The position numbers were made by a program, and so were the translations under genes. Positions 47,085 through 58,215 of a stretch of 64,000 bases of DNA are shown here, one piece after another. Under the pieces are notes generated by a model. It did not search any database and was not told the origin of the DNA. It was given only the letters and a program-made list of their open reading frames with translations. Position 1 is the first letter of the stretch; every line of letters starts with the position of its first letter. Source of the DNA: Polytrichum commune (Eukaryota > Streptophyta > Polytrichopsida > Polytrichales > Polytrichaceae); NCBI GenBank assembly GCA_950295325.1, contig OX485805.1, forward strand, positions 38,365,501 through 38,429,500. The letters run 5' to 3'.

Positions 47085-47869
47085 ATGCTTGGACATAGGT
47101 TCAGATCAAAAACCACCAAAGCAAATACACCATTGATTCTGGTTTCCTTGGCTCTCCTGGCACTTCTGGCATACATTATTATCATGGCAAATGATCAAAC
47201 CAAAGTCTCTGCACCAAGGTCTTCATTTCCACACCCTGATCTGCATGCAGTTACCAAGCATCGTCATCCCCTGGTATGCTGGACATCTTCCCTCCCACTA
47301 CTAACAATACTGAGTTGGTTCTTAAGTTCAAAGGCACCTTTTTCATGGCGAGTTGATTGTTTTGCAGACAGCTCATATGTCCGGTAAGTTTTGCATGCAT
47401 GGAGGCAGTGGTTCATTGAGGGTCAAGCTCATTTTGGCATGCCCAAAAGGCCCTGAAATGTGTTTGGCCCTCAATCCATGAAATAGGCTACTCTTCGTTC
47501 AAACACTACCTCCCCGAGCATGCATCACATATGAAATGACATCAATGAAATTGTGTGCACGTCAACAAATAGAAAACTAAAGGGGACAAACCCCCAACGA
47601 AAAGTAATAAGGGATAATTGTATTGTTTGGCACTAAAGCACACAAAACTGAAATCACTTCTGATTTCTTACTGTCACATCTTCTGGATCCTAACAGTGTT
47701 CTTTTGCCTGGAACAGGGACAATGGAGAGGTCGGAAGAAATCAATCCAGAGCAAGATACACAGATCCCGGAGGGCTCCTAGGTTGTACCCACCCCCTCCT
47801 ACGAATCCTAGAATCCAAGAGCACATCCTACCTCCTTCGCCTTCGCCATCGCCACATCCTTCTAGATAA
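47085..47869 (+). CDS. Small secreted, proline-rich, basic protein (candidate peptide precursor)
   Basis: Two exons, 47085-47273 and 47717-47869, joined in phase 0 (CCCCTG|GTATGC ... GGAACAG|GGACAA) give 113 residues. Residues 15-34 (NTPLILVSLALLALLAYIII) are a signal peptide or anchor. A variable middle follows. Exon 2 encodes a strongly basic segment (RGRKKS, then HRSRRAPRLYPPPP), which could be processed, and a C-terminal SPSPSPHPSR stretch suited to proline hydroxylation and arabinosylation. Cysteine is absent, which argues against EPF/LTP-type proteins, and no CLE, PSK, RALF or CEP motif is recognised. Exon-1 layout and the phase-0 donor match paralogous-looking exons at 11678 and 22498. 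The intron holds a possible 117-bp MITE. A non-secreted or spurious model cannot be excluded. Confidence 0.5.
47402..47518. mobile_element. Possible short hAT-type MITE inside an intron
   Basis: The right end CCTCCCCGAG matches the family terminus, and the left end GAGGCAGTGG matches weakly. Flanks CATGCATG (47394-47401) and CATGCATC (47519-47526) agree at 7 of 8 positions. Confidence 0.35.
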
Positions 47870-48438
47870 ATTTTGGAATTGCAGTATATACTTAGCCAGG
47901 GATGTACTGCGACATATTAGATACAAAAAAAATCTAGGCTCTACTTTGTAAATCAATTTCATCATATAATAAATTGTATTCAGTAATTCTGAACTTCTTG
48001 CAGAGTCTACGTAAGGTGAGGAAAACAAGAGACTTATTCCGAGAAGACATGCGGCAACGTTTTTCTACAAGCACAGCGCAAGGGGGTGAATAATCAAAGA
48101 ACGCATAGAACATTTCACCAGGCCAGTTCACAGTAACCTCACAGGTGATCAGAATAGCAGATGTGGGAATCATACCACCTACACTTTACAGACGTATGCC
48201 TGGCTTGACGAGGGAACAACCTTGACGAAGAAATAATCACCAAAGATAGAAGCAGGTGACAAACGGCACTCTTGCATGTCAACGCAAACTATACTAAGCG
48301 CGTCCAATATTTAGCAAAATGATTTCTTTATACCACTAGATCGTAAATGAAGAGCTTGCTTACCAAATTGAGCAACTCCAGGTCAACCAACATACAACAG
48401 AATATCATACACATTACCAAAATGGCAAGAATTGAAAC
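47870..48438. other. Intergenic between two convergent genes
   Basis: No recognised gene. This stretch would contain the 3' ends of the plus-strand peptide gene and the minus-strand H4 gene. Confidence 0.35.
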
Positions 48439-48447
48439 AAACTCCAT
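48439..48447 (-). promoter_or_regulatory. Conserved downstream element of H4 copy 1 (HDE-like position)
   Basis: mRNA-sense ATGGAGTTT, beginning 9 nt after the 3' hairpin. The same nonamer at the same distance follows the second H4 gene, while the 6 nt between differ at several positions. By position it corresponds to the histone downstream element that guides 3' cleavage in animals. The role here is inferred. Confidence 0.5.
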
Positions 48448-48456
48448 CGGAAAGGT

Positions 48457-48472
48457 GGTGTTAAATAACACC
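48457..48472 (-). terminator. Histone-type 3' stem-loop of H4 copy 1
   Basis: mRNA-sense GGTGTT-ATTT-AACACC: a perfect 6-bp stem with a 4-nt loop, 36 nt after the TAA stop and followed by ACC. It matches the canonical histone hairpin in stem and loop size, the 5' GG, the U-A pair closing the loop, the 3' CC and the ACC flank. Loop position 1 is A rather than U. The same 16 nt at the same spacing occur in H4 copy 2. Confidence 0.75.
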
Positions 48473-48508
48473 GTTGAATAGTAGATGGAACACCTCTCAC
48501 GGCCAACC

Positions 48509-48856
<348 letters not shown>

Positions 48857-48974
48857 TCAAATCACAAAGGCAGTAACGAAGAAGATAGGAGGCTCAGAGA
48901 GAGATCTCGATGCAGGGCGAGGAAGTGAGAATGGAGAGGGAAGGGGCTGTACATGAAGAGTTGGAGGACGAGAG

Positions 48975-49005
48975 GGCGGGGAAATTCAAATCTCCAAGGC
49001 GGGAA
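48975..49005 (-). promoter_or_regulatory. E2F-like sites upstream of H4 copy 1
   Basis: GGCGGGGAAA (48975-48984) and GGCGGGAA (48998-49005) match the E2F core in inverted sense (TTCCCGCC). A corresponding GGCGGGAA lies at 53289-53296 upstream of H4 copy 2. Confidence 0.5.
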
Positions 49006-49023
49006 TCCAAGACTCCAAGTGAA

Positions 49024-49037
49024 GCGCCAAACCCTAG
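49024..49037 (-). promoter_or_regulatory. Fused E2F site and telo-box upstream of H4 copy 1
   Basis: GCGCCAAACCCTAG combines a perfect E2F consensus (TTTGGCGC on the gene's strand) with a telo-box-like AAACCCTA. The same module is present upstream of H4 copy 2. E2F sites and telo-boxes are known promoter elements of S-phase and histone genes in plants. Confidence 0.6.
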
Positions 49038-49189
49038 CGTGTCAATATCTATGTAATACGTAGATGCGTTCTGTAATTGTTAGAGAATCCTAGATTTGGT
49101 GTGCGCCATTTGAGTGTTAGATTAAAGATGGGTCACCCAGTCATCATCCACGTGAAATGTTCATCCATGAGCTGCCTGGTGTCATCTCG

Positions 49190-49214
49190 AAGGGATGGAT
49201 GGATGGATGGATGA
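49190..49214. repeat. (GGAT)n microsatellite
   Basis: Five tandem GGAT units within the duplicated H4 upstream region. Confidence 0.8.
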
Positions 49215-49337
49215 GTCTTCGGCGAGTGGCTTTCATTCATCTATTTATTCCTGCCGTTTGAACATTTCATCCACAGGGCACGGGAGGACCTAGGATTTGG
49301 GTTTCGGAAAGGTCCCCTAGCTTCTACCCACTACTAA

Positions 49338-49835
49338 GGGCCACTTCGCACACTCGCCAAAGAGCCGTGACCATGAAATTGTGAGAGCCCAAAAGAAAGT
49401 GCCCAAAGGCCGTCCCAATATACCTCCAAAATCATGTAATGTGGTCACGGACCCTCAAGTGTAGTGTGAAGCCATATGTGACCGGGCCCTCAACCAAATG
49501 CTATTTCAATAAATTTCTATTCATGCGGGTCCTCACACATGATAACATTCAATAAATCAATGGTTGTGAGCATTCAAAGTGCCATGGTCTTTCAGTTTTG
49601 TGTTAGGCCTACCTCCAAGAGGTGGTTAATGAAATAGTCCAAGTGACAATGTAACATGATCCATTTGATGCCATGGAAGAATCTATGTAGACTTTCATCC
49701 ATCTTGCAATCACATACTTTGTTGGTCCCTCAAGCGTAGTGTGAAGCGAACTTGGACCGGCTCCGCCTTTTCCACCAATGAGAGTGCTTGAAGTGTAATG
49801 GTCACGGGTTCTCAGTCTCGTGTGTGAAGTGGCCC
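49338..49835 (+). mobile_element. PIF/Harbinger-like MITE, family 1, copy 1
   Basis: A 498-bp element with ends GGGCCACTTCGCACAC and TGTGTGAAGTGGCCC, flanked by TAA on both sides (49335-49337, 49836-49838). GGGCC termini with a TWA target duplication point to PIF/Harbinger. The copy at 55668 is inverted and has the same length. Confidence 0.85.
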
Positions 49836-49838
49836 TAA

Positions 49839-51348
49839 ATATTGTATTTAGTGTCACCAATTCTAATTGTACACTCATTAGGGCAGTTTGGTTCCTAACA
49901 CCTACCGAAAGGTAATCATAAAATCAACTGCCGGTAAATTGGTTGATTCATCCCAACTTAAAGTTCATTAGACTAATTTGAGGTTCTTGACTCTCATATA
50001 GGAGTTCGTTTAACCTAAAAAGTAGAATCTACAAGCTCTACAATAGAAATCGTCATTTTCATCCTCCTCTCTCTCTTCAAGTGCACTCAACCCCTTCTTT
50101 GCAGGTGTTGTGAACGTTCACCTGCATTATTGCAAATGAGTGTTCCTCTCATTCGTCCAGCCTATATGCCATGAAATAGTATGTAGTTGGAGGTTACTTC
50201 TTTGAGTTGATTTGAGACTGAAATTATTTTCAAAGACCCTGAATAAGTTTGACAAAGTCAATTAAGACTTATTGGCCACAATTTCTTAGGTTGGATGGAT
50301 GAGAGCTACACTTGTATGCAATAATTCCCTCTTGCTAGTTCACACATTGGAGGTGACCTTAATGGTAACTTCACCTACCTAGTAGTTACGCTACACTAAA
50401 TAGTCATGTTGGTGTGGGTAGAAATCTGATGCGGACCACACTAATTGTCTAATCACGGTGGACATAATGTGGGTTGAAGAACCCATTTCTTCTTGGAGAC
50501 TTCCAACCAACCCCTTGAGTATTTGTACAAGGAAAAAAGTAGTATAGAATCAGAGTCACCCACATCATATTCCTAGGGGGAAACATGGCCCATACTAATT
50601 TTAACTAGCGATTAGGCATGGGTTGAAAATAATGTGGACTCTAGAGAATTAGTGTGGCACACACTAAAAGAGTGTTTAGTGTACTTACCCAAACTAACTT
50701 AAATTTGGTTAATATTACTTATACATTGAGGCATCTTATCATATTCCATCACGTAACACGAGATGTAGGTTAGCTCACTTTACACTTACGCTCACCTCTA
50801 TTTCACTTGTTGAACATGTTTCATGCTCCAATATCAGCCACTGGGTCTGCATGTTTTCACTATGCCCTTCTCTTGTATCGATTTGCATGCCTCTTCAGTC
50901 GATTCCTTTCATTAATGTTCCAAGTAATTTGTTGTGTCTATGTGTTGGGTATCTTTTGAAGACTTCTTCAGCTTCTTCGTGTTGCGGTAAATCTCCATCA
51001 TCGCATTCTGTCTATGCGTTTTCTGTCCAAACTCTAGCCGTTCAGTTGATGAAATATGTTTATCACTTCGTAAAATGCAATTGAATTGTGTTTCTCTACA
51101 CATAATTAGAAGAAAACTTATGCATGTCAGGACCCACATCTGCCTATTCTCAACCTTTGCCTGTTCTTCGGAGCGGGGGGTCACCATTGGCAGGGAAGGG
51201 CTTATAACCACTCTTGAGATTACAAATTGAGCTGAAATTAGTTTAGCCAGGGTCTAACCATCAAAATTAGGCATGTTATCAAGGAGCACCTTCCTGGATG
51301 CTATAAAATATGATCAAAAACTAGTCTAATAAGATAACCTATGATGAT
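49839..51348. other. Intergenic, nothing recognised
   Basis: 49839-49880 carries a fragment of the TAGTGTTGGTG-family repeat. The open frame at 50912-51211 has no domain. Confidence 0.3.
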
Positions 51349-51351
51349 TTA

Positions 51352-51713
51352 GGGCCGGTTCACACTATGGCCAAACTTCGAGAGGAGAAGCGTTTCGACC
51401 AATGAAAATGCATAAATGTCCAAAGTTCGTCCTCTCGGCCTTCACACTAGAGGCCGAAGTCCAAAGGACGTCGCCTCCAAAAGAGCCTAGGTGGCAACAC
51501 TTTTAGGAAAATATGGCGGGAAGAGTTCGGTCTCTCGAGCCAAGTTTGGGTCGAGCAAAATGCTCGACCCAAACTTCCGTCGAGAGGCCGAGCATTTTTA
51601 GCCGTGGATTATTTTAATATACTTTTCCAACCCAAAGGCTTCTCCTCTCGACATAGTTTGGTCTAGAAAAGTGACGCTTCTCCTCTCGACTTGGGCATAG
51701 TGTGAACCGGCCC
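51352..51713. mobile_element. PIF/Harbinger-like MITE, family 2, copy 1
   Basis: 362 bp with ends GGGCCGGTTCACACTATG and CATAGTGTGAACCGGCCC, flanked by TTA (51349-51351, 51714-51716). A perfect internal hairpin at 51542-51576 has 16-nt arms (AAGTTTGGGTCGAGCA) and an AAA loop. Confidence 0.9.
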
Positions 51714-51716
51714 TTA

Positions 51717-52760
51717 AGGTCGAGACTCGAGAGCGGATACCGAAAAGACATGCCCTCCAATGATTCTGCACTATATGATCAAAACCATTTCAGGTTCAAT
51801 AGTTGGAACAAAATTAGGAAAGCCTCCGCAATCACTTCAACTTCTAGTAAATCTTACAGCTTAATTCCAGAGACCTCAAAAGATTATCTTCGTGATTTGC
51901 AATTGCTAACCAGACAAGACAATTGGCTATGTCACAAATTCCTTCATTTGAATCTGAGGGGAACAGGCATCTCAGCAAGCTTCACCGCCCGCAGTGAAGA
52001 TTATAAAGGGCAACGATGGTAAACGAACCAACTCAACCTCTAAGCATTGCAAATCCACAAGTTTGTGCCAGGTATTCAAAGTTATGTAAAAGCTCGAATA
52101 TGCACAGGGAACGTCAAAGCTCGGAACAAAGTGGCATTCACCGAGATGTACATATTCCGGGAGCCTTACTATAACAGCTGGTTACACTACAAGACAACCT
52201 AACCGCAGTGCAGATGCCAACTACTAAGCAATTTATAAAATAGAAGATTGACAATTCCAAGAGACGCCACACGGCCAAAATTCCAGGATGAGCTTACAGA
52301 TTTCCTCAAGGGCACATTTCAAGGATCGCAGGGAGAGTCTACTCGCTTACTCCACGGCGAATGACATAGCTTACCAAAAGACTTCCAGCTTGATGTATAT
52401 GTATCCCCTATTATAGCATTTCATACAGAAAAACAACTCGCTCAAGCAAAGCATATCTGAAAAGCTCCACAACAGACCAATTACCATCTCAAGAGGCTTC
52501 CTATGCAAGAGGACCCGCAACACAAACATCTAAGGCAAGCAGCAGAATCAGAGTATAAAAACGATTAACAACCTTTAGGATGCCAAGAGGCTTCCTATAC
52601 CTGGCAGCCCGGAGAAAACTGATCTAGATCTAGCGGCAGAATCACAAAAAAATCCCTAAGGACAAAAAAAATCATACGCGAACCGCCTTCGACATGCAAG
52701 AATCGGTTCTAAACAGTTATGACACACGAGTTAGCTGCAGTTGACAACAAGAGGTGATGT
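51717..52760. other. Intergenic downstream of H4 copy 2; one domainless frame
   Basis: A 106-codon plus-strand frame (51702-52022) is open and reads fairly protein-like, but it begins inside a MITE terminus and has no recognised family. No repeats were seen across most of this stretch. Confidence 0.3.
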
Positions 52761-52769
52761 AAACTCCAT
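52761..52769 (-). promoter_or_regulatory. Conserved downstream element of H4 copy 2
   Basis: mRNA-sense ATGGAGTTT, 9 nt past the hairpin, identical in sequence and spacing to H4 copy 1. Confidence 0.5.
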
Positions 52770-52778
52770 AAGATAGGT

Positions 52779-52794
52779 GGTGTTAAATAACACC
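52779..52794 (-). terminator. Histone-type 3' stem-loop of H4 copy 2
   Basis: Identical 16-nt hairpin to copy 1, 36 nt after the stop; one extra T-A pair extends the stem to 7 bp. Between stop and hairpin, the 14 nt next to the stem are nearly identical to copy 1, while the 22 nt next to the stop codon have diverged. Confidence 0.75.
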
Positions 52795-52830
52795 ATTGAA
52801 TAGTAGATAGGAACCAGTTTGCTGGACGCC

Positions 52831-53178
<348 letters not shown>

Positions 53179-53288
53179 CTAGACTCACAACTACGCAAAA
53201 AGCTCCAATGGTGAGTGAAGAGAAAGAAGCAGATGAGAGAATAGAGAGGAAGGGTGCTCTTAAATTGGAGAGATGGGGTGAGACGCAG

Positions 53289-53345
53289 GGCGGGAAGTTC
53301 AAATTTCAAAGGTGGAGTCTCGGGGGGGGACGCGCCAAACCCTAA
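53289..53345 (-). promoter_or_regulatory. E2F sites and telo-box upstream of H4 copy 2
   Basis: GGCGGGAA at 53289-53296 and the fused module GCGCCAAACCCTAA at 53332-53345 (E2F consensus plus complete telo-box). Order and spacing resemble H4 copy 1. Confidence 0.6.
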
Positions 53346-53599
53346 AGAGGCAACATCTACCCCACACATAGATAGTGGACGTAATCTACGATATGCCTAG
53401 ATCTGCGTTGGCAATTCAAGCTTTTTCCAAGCTCACATGGATTGTTCATACATAACTGGGCTGGTATCATTAGGGATCATTGGATGAATGTGTCTTCGAG
53501 GAGCACATGTGGTTTTCATTCATCTCTTGGACAGGTAGGCGCCACGCTGCTTGTGGAAAAACATTTTCCTCCAAATAGGTTTATTCGGAGAGATGAAAG

Positions 53600-55660
53600 T
53601 ATACCTCTCATCTATCCAACATAGGTTTGTGGCCGATTCATCTTAATGGAATTGGACAGTGGACTAGACTAATTTGGGGTCTTTAAAGCTCATTTCAGTG
53701 TCAAATCGACTAAATTAGTAATCATTAGGTTTGCATAGTATTGTCCTGCCTAGACGGCTTTGATGGAAATTATTATTTCATAAACTAACGGAATTTAAGT
53801 AAATATATTTTTTCAAAAATATATATATATTAACAAGAAAAAATTTAGGAAACAATGATTTGAAACTACCCATATAGTATTTCAGGGTTCTTACGTTGAA
53901 TGAATGAGAGGTACATTCATATGCAATGTTCTCTCTCTTTATTTTATTCAACTTTATTTTTAAATCATCTCGATTGGAGAACACATTACGTACCATTGAG
54001 AGCTATCTAGTTCAGCATTTGGAAGGATCATTTACACTACGAAGGTGGTTGTGGCAAACCATTGACAAACAACAACCATAACTACAAGGTTTTCATTCAA
54101 ACTTGTATTGTGCATATCCTTGTGGTTATGTTCGATGATGGGATCGATCGATCTCCATCCATCCATCCATCCATCTATCATTGGTTTAGATCTTGGACTT
54201 GAGGAAAGAAAAATAAAAGAAAAGAGAAGGAAAAACACTAATTTTTATCCTTGTTGCCCTTAGATAGAAGTGTTAAATTGGTTGCTTCCTCAATTTTTAC
54301 CCTGGACCTTGGCCTTTTAGCTATCCAATAATGTTGCATGAAAACAAACCAATCACCCAAAATTTGCCATCCGTGTATAATAATGGGGTTGATGGGGGTA
54401 AAGTGTAATCGTGATTAGCATTTGTTATGCTTTTTCATGGAAATAGAAACAGAGAATGCGTAATCGGATGACCTCTGGCGAAGAGAATCGGCAAAGAAAT
54501 CGTAATCGGGAAGGTGAAGAGAGCGAGTGTATGTTTGTCTTCTCTGTCTGTATGTTTGTTTGTCTGCACACGCAGTGGATGAGTGGTGGCAAGAACGGAG
54601 GAGATCAGGGGAGGAGGGTTACATTGGTCAAATCCGATGGTCGAGAAAGCACATGCAACGTGACCTCACCAGAAGCCAGAAGTTGCTTTCATCGCCCATA
54701 GACTTCTTCTCGACCAACTAAAGTAAACCACAACCCATCATGTTGTATACGACCCTCGAGGGTTGAAACATACTTTCCACATGGGAAAGTTTAGGGACCC
54801 AACCAATACGATGACATCATGTGGCATTTTTCTTCCAAAATGAATGTAAATTTCAAACCATATATGCTACTATGGTGTTCACATTTGCGTTCAAAATGTA
54901 CTCCTCGTATCATGTAAGGTTGTTAGTTGGAACCCCCTTGACATTGCTCATTAAGATCATGTAGAGAAACAAAACTCCATAGAGGTGCCACTGCGTTGGA
55001 AACACGACTACAAGATGTCACTGGTGTGAGTTACAATATTGCTTCATTTTTGAGTTCGTCCAAGTGTACATGTAATTTCGAAACAGGCATTATGAGAATT
55101 ACATGGGCCTGGACAGGTATTGCCTCCTTTTAAAGACGAATATTTGGAAAGGGCATGGACAAGTCAACCATCACCTATCTTCCTCAAGGGCAAACCCTGA
55201 GGTTTCCACATAGTTCGCTGAAAATATTTGGATCACCTGGATACCCCCGATATGATTGGGTGGACTGTAGGTGGTAGGATGCACATGCAAGTCACCCATT
55301 TTAGTACTATTATGACCTTAGGTGGCTTTACCATGGAGTTCCCTAGGGCATGAGGGCCAAGGCCTGGGTTAAAGTGACTATAAACATGATAATTATAGGT
55401 TACCCAAAAATCTCTCTCCCTCCAATCACCTTGTCATAGTGATTTTCATTTCAAACTTTTAAGAAAAATGAGCATTGGCTACAACTATTGGAGTGACACT
55501 GCCGCATATGGATGATTGCACATTTTGCATCCAATTTGGCAATCTCATCTAGTCGATTGATTTGTAAAGATTTGTTGGCTATTTCATCCACAAAATCCAT
55601 AAATAATCACAATTTTTTCCGTTTTCTATTTCTAAATGATACATATTACGATCAATAGCG
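53600..55660. other. Intergenic; (ATCC)n microsatellite at about 54153-54175
   Basis: No gene recognised. The overlapping frames at 54456-54721 lack domains. A short ATCC microsatellite lies near 54160. Confidence 0.35.
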
Positions 55661-55667
55661 AGATCAA

Positions 55668-56165
55668 GGGCCACTTCACACATGAGATTGAGAGCCGTGA
55701 CCATTACACTTCAAGCACTCTCATTGATGGAAAAGGCAGGGCTAGTCCAAGTTTGCTTCACACTACGCTTGAGGGACCGACGGAGTAAGTGAATGCAAGA
55801 TGGATGTAATGTCTACATGGATTCCTACATGGCATCAAATGGACAATGTTTCATGGTCACTTGGACTATCTTCAAAAACCATCTCCTGAAGGTAGGCCTA
55901 ACACAACCCCGGGAGACCATGGCACTATAAACGCTCACAACCTTGATTTTAACCTATGTTATCACGTGTGAGAACCCACATGAATAGAAATTCATTGAAA
56001 TAGCATTTAATTGAGGGCCCGGTCACATATGACTTCACACTACACTTGAGGGTATGTGACCACACTACGTGATATTGGGGATGTGTTGGGACAACCTTTG
56101 GACACTTTCTTTTGGGCTCTCACAATTTCATGGTCATGGCTCTTGGCTTGTGTGTGAAGTGGCCC
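55668..56165 (-). mobile_element. PIF/Harbinger-like MITE, family 1, copy 2 (inverted)
   Basis: 498 bp, reverse complement of 49338-49835 along its length. Ends are GGGCCACTTCACACATGA and TGTGTGAAGTGGCCC; the flanks are CAA and TAA. Confidence 0.8.
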
Positions 56166-56200
56166 TAAGATTCATTGCCGTGTCCTTCGTTTCATATTAA

Positions 56201-56790
56201 GGGCCACTTCACACATGAGCCAAGAGCCGTGACCTTGTAATGGTGAGGACCCTTGACTCTCATCCAAAGGCCGTACCATGGGTGTTGGGAAAGCCATTTT
56301 ATGTAGTCTTTGGCCCTCAAGCATAGTGTGAAGTGAGAATGAACCATGTTGCGGGACCATTGCATATTTTGTTGGCGGAAAAAGAGGGGAGGATTTGGTT
56401 TAATATAATATGTCTCCAAGTTTATTAATTTAAGATAACTACTTGGTGGTGTTTGTCTGTCCTGGAATCTGTCCTAGAATCTGCCATGCAGTCCGTCCTG
56501 AAATCTGTCTTGTTGGAAAAAATATTAAAAAAGTCATGGTCTCCCAGAATTTGCGTCAAGCCCACCTCTTGGAGGTGGGTCTGACGCAAATTCCGGTAGA
56601 CCATGCACCCTTATCCACAACTAGCCATGTAGGACTCCATGTAGACTTTTCATCCACGAACTTTTCTTTGGGCCTTTAGGCCTTCACCTCCTAGTGTGAA
56701 GTGAACTTGGACGGTCTCCACCTTTTCGACCAATGAGAGCTCTTACATTGCCATGGTCAAGGGCCTTCAGCCTTGTGTGTGAAGTGGCCC
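56201..56790 (+). mobile_element. PIF/Harbinger-like MITE, family 1, copy 3
   Basis: 590 bp with ends GGGCCACTTCACACATGAG and TGTGTGAAGTGGCCC, flanked by TAA on both sides. An internal hairpin at about 56536-56607 (arms around TTTGCGTCA, tip CCACCTCTTGGAGGTGG) is absent from the other copies. Confidence 0.85.
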
Positions 56791-56793
56791 TAA

Positions 56794-57127
56794 TTTGTCT
56801 CCTCCTCTCCTCTCTTTCCTTGCCCTCGTGTACATTGCGTTCTTAAAACTCTCAAAGTTACAAGATTATAACCAAGTATGTGCTCCGAAGCAAAGGCCAA
56901 AGGCTTGCAAGATCTGCCGACTAACTAGGATATTGAAAGACATAACAACTATTACTTAGCACGCAATTTATTATAATGACGGCCTTGATTGTCCAATGTA
57001 TTATTAAACATAGTTTCATTGATTATGATTGTTCAAGGAATGCACACATAACCTAATAAGCTCGTGCTCCAAATCTTGTAGGCTTGTCCCTACTTTTCGT
57101 GCCTCTCATTACATTAGTTAGCAAATT
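56794..57127. other. Intergenic, nothing recognised
   Basis: No gene or repeat recognised. Confidence 0.3.
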
Positions 57128-57140
57128 CAAATCGACGCCA

Positions 57141-57340
57141 GAGGGGTCCGAGATGACCTTAAACTACCGGATGATGGTGGAGAGATACCCAAATCTCAAG
57201 GAAGAGGTTGGCGGTTCGAATCCCGGTTGTGAAATCTCCTCTCTACTAGACGGAAATCTTGCCAGGTGGTCAACTGCCTCCTGTGCTTTGGCGTTGGCCT
57301 GTCGGCTTTCTGTCTCAAAAGAAAAAAAGAAAAAAGAAAA
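57141..57340 (+). mobile_element. tRNA-derived SINE, copy 2, full insertion
   Basis: A 200-bp insertion with B box GGTTCGAATCC at 57213-57223 and an A-rich 3' tail. It is flanked by a perfect 13-bp duplication, CAAATCGACGCCA, at 57128-57140 and 57341-57353. It shares its body with 36190-36356. This copy fixes both ends of the family. Confidence 0.88.
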
Positions 57341-57464
57341 CAAATCGACGCCAAAGCCACTTTCCTTGTAATTTTCAAAGCTCGTATGCACATCTTATTC
57401 ATTAGCAAAGTGAATATTCACGTGCTCGTTAATTGGTCATGGGTCCATCCAATCGTGTTGAGCC

Positions 57465-57580
57465 TAGAATAGTTATTATGTTTTGAGCACATAGTCCAAT
57501 CTCTTTTAACCACTTGTCTTTTGGGTATATGTCCTTGGAGTCACACTCAACACGTACCACTCAAATACACGTGTTCGATT
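57465..57580 (+). repeat. Dispersed repeat, CAAATACACGTGT variant
   Basis: Shares AGTCCAATCTCTTTT and the ACTCAAATA block with 23680, 38620 and 45400. Confidence 0.4.
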
Positions 57581-57582
57581 AA

Positions 57583-57956
57583 GGGCCGGTTTACACTACG
57601 GTGGAGAAGGCCTCCGGTCGGTCAAGAATGCTTGGCCAAGACATGGTTATATGAGGCAAATGGTGGATGTGCCGGAGAAGAATTAAAGCACAATAAAATA
57701 TTTTTATTGAGTTGGGCTTCTCCGGAGGAGGAGTTTCTTGTCCGGCCTCAAGAGGCCGGAGAAGCCCAACTCCAAAAAGTGCCGCCATGTAGGCGGCCAT
57801 GTCATTTTATCATCCATGAGAAAAGTTCACCACCATTGTTTTCTTCACCTAGTGTAAACACCCACCGGTCAAGAGTTGCATTTTCGACCAATCACAATTG
57901 AGAAACGCCCTTTTTTCATGACCGGTCGACTTCTCCACTATAGTGTAAACCGGCCC
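57583..57956. mobile_element. PIF/Harbinger-like MITE, family 2, copy 2
   Basis: 374 bp with ends GGGCCGGTTTACACTA and TAGTGTAAACCGGCCC, flanked by TAA on both sides. The interior has inverted CTTCTCCGG/CCGGAGAAG blocks. Confidence 0.9.
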
Positions 57957-58024
57957 TAAGATAAGTAACCGAATTAGACATGTTTAACTTAGAGCAAACC
58001 AAGACATTGCATCTCCGTTGCTTT

Positions 58025-58215
58025 AAATGTTGTATTTAGTGTCCCCAATTCTACTTGTCTTGCTCAATGCTAATTGTAAACCGCATGTGTGGTGTCACCA
58101 ACACTAAATGTAAACCTAACATTAATTGCCATTCCTTGTAAAATGATTTGGGCATGATAGATTTACAATGTTGCACTTACTATCATCTAGCAAATGATTT
58201 TCCATCCAAATTTGA
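58025..58215 (-). repeat. TAGTGTTGGTG-family repeat, inverted copy
   Basis: Reverse complement of 60845-61035, collinear over about 190 bp (CTTGCTCAATG, AATTGTAAACCGC, CACCAACACTAAATGTAAACC). Confidence 0.6.

Noticed and set aside
53322-53330. G run next to the H4 copy 2 promoter as a G-tract MITE end
   Set aside because: No partner end, no 8-bp duplication, and it sits within the duplicated H4 promoter.
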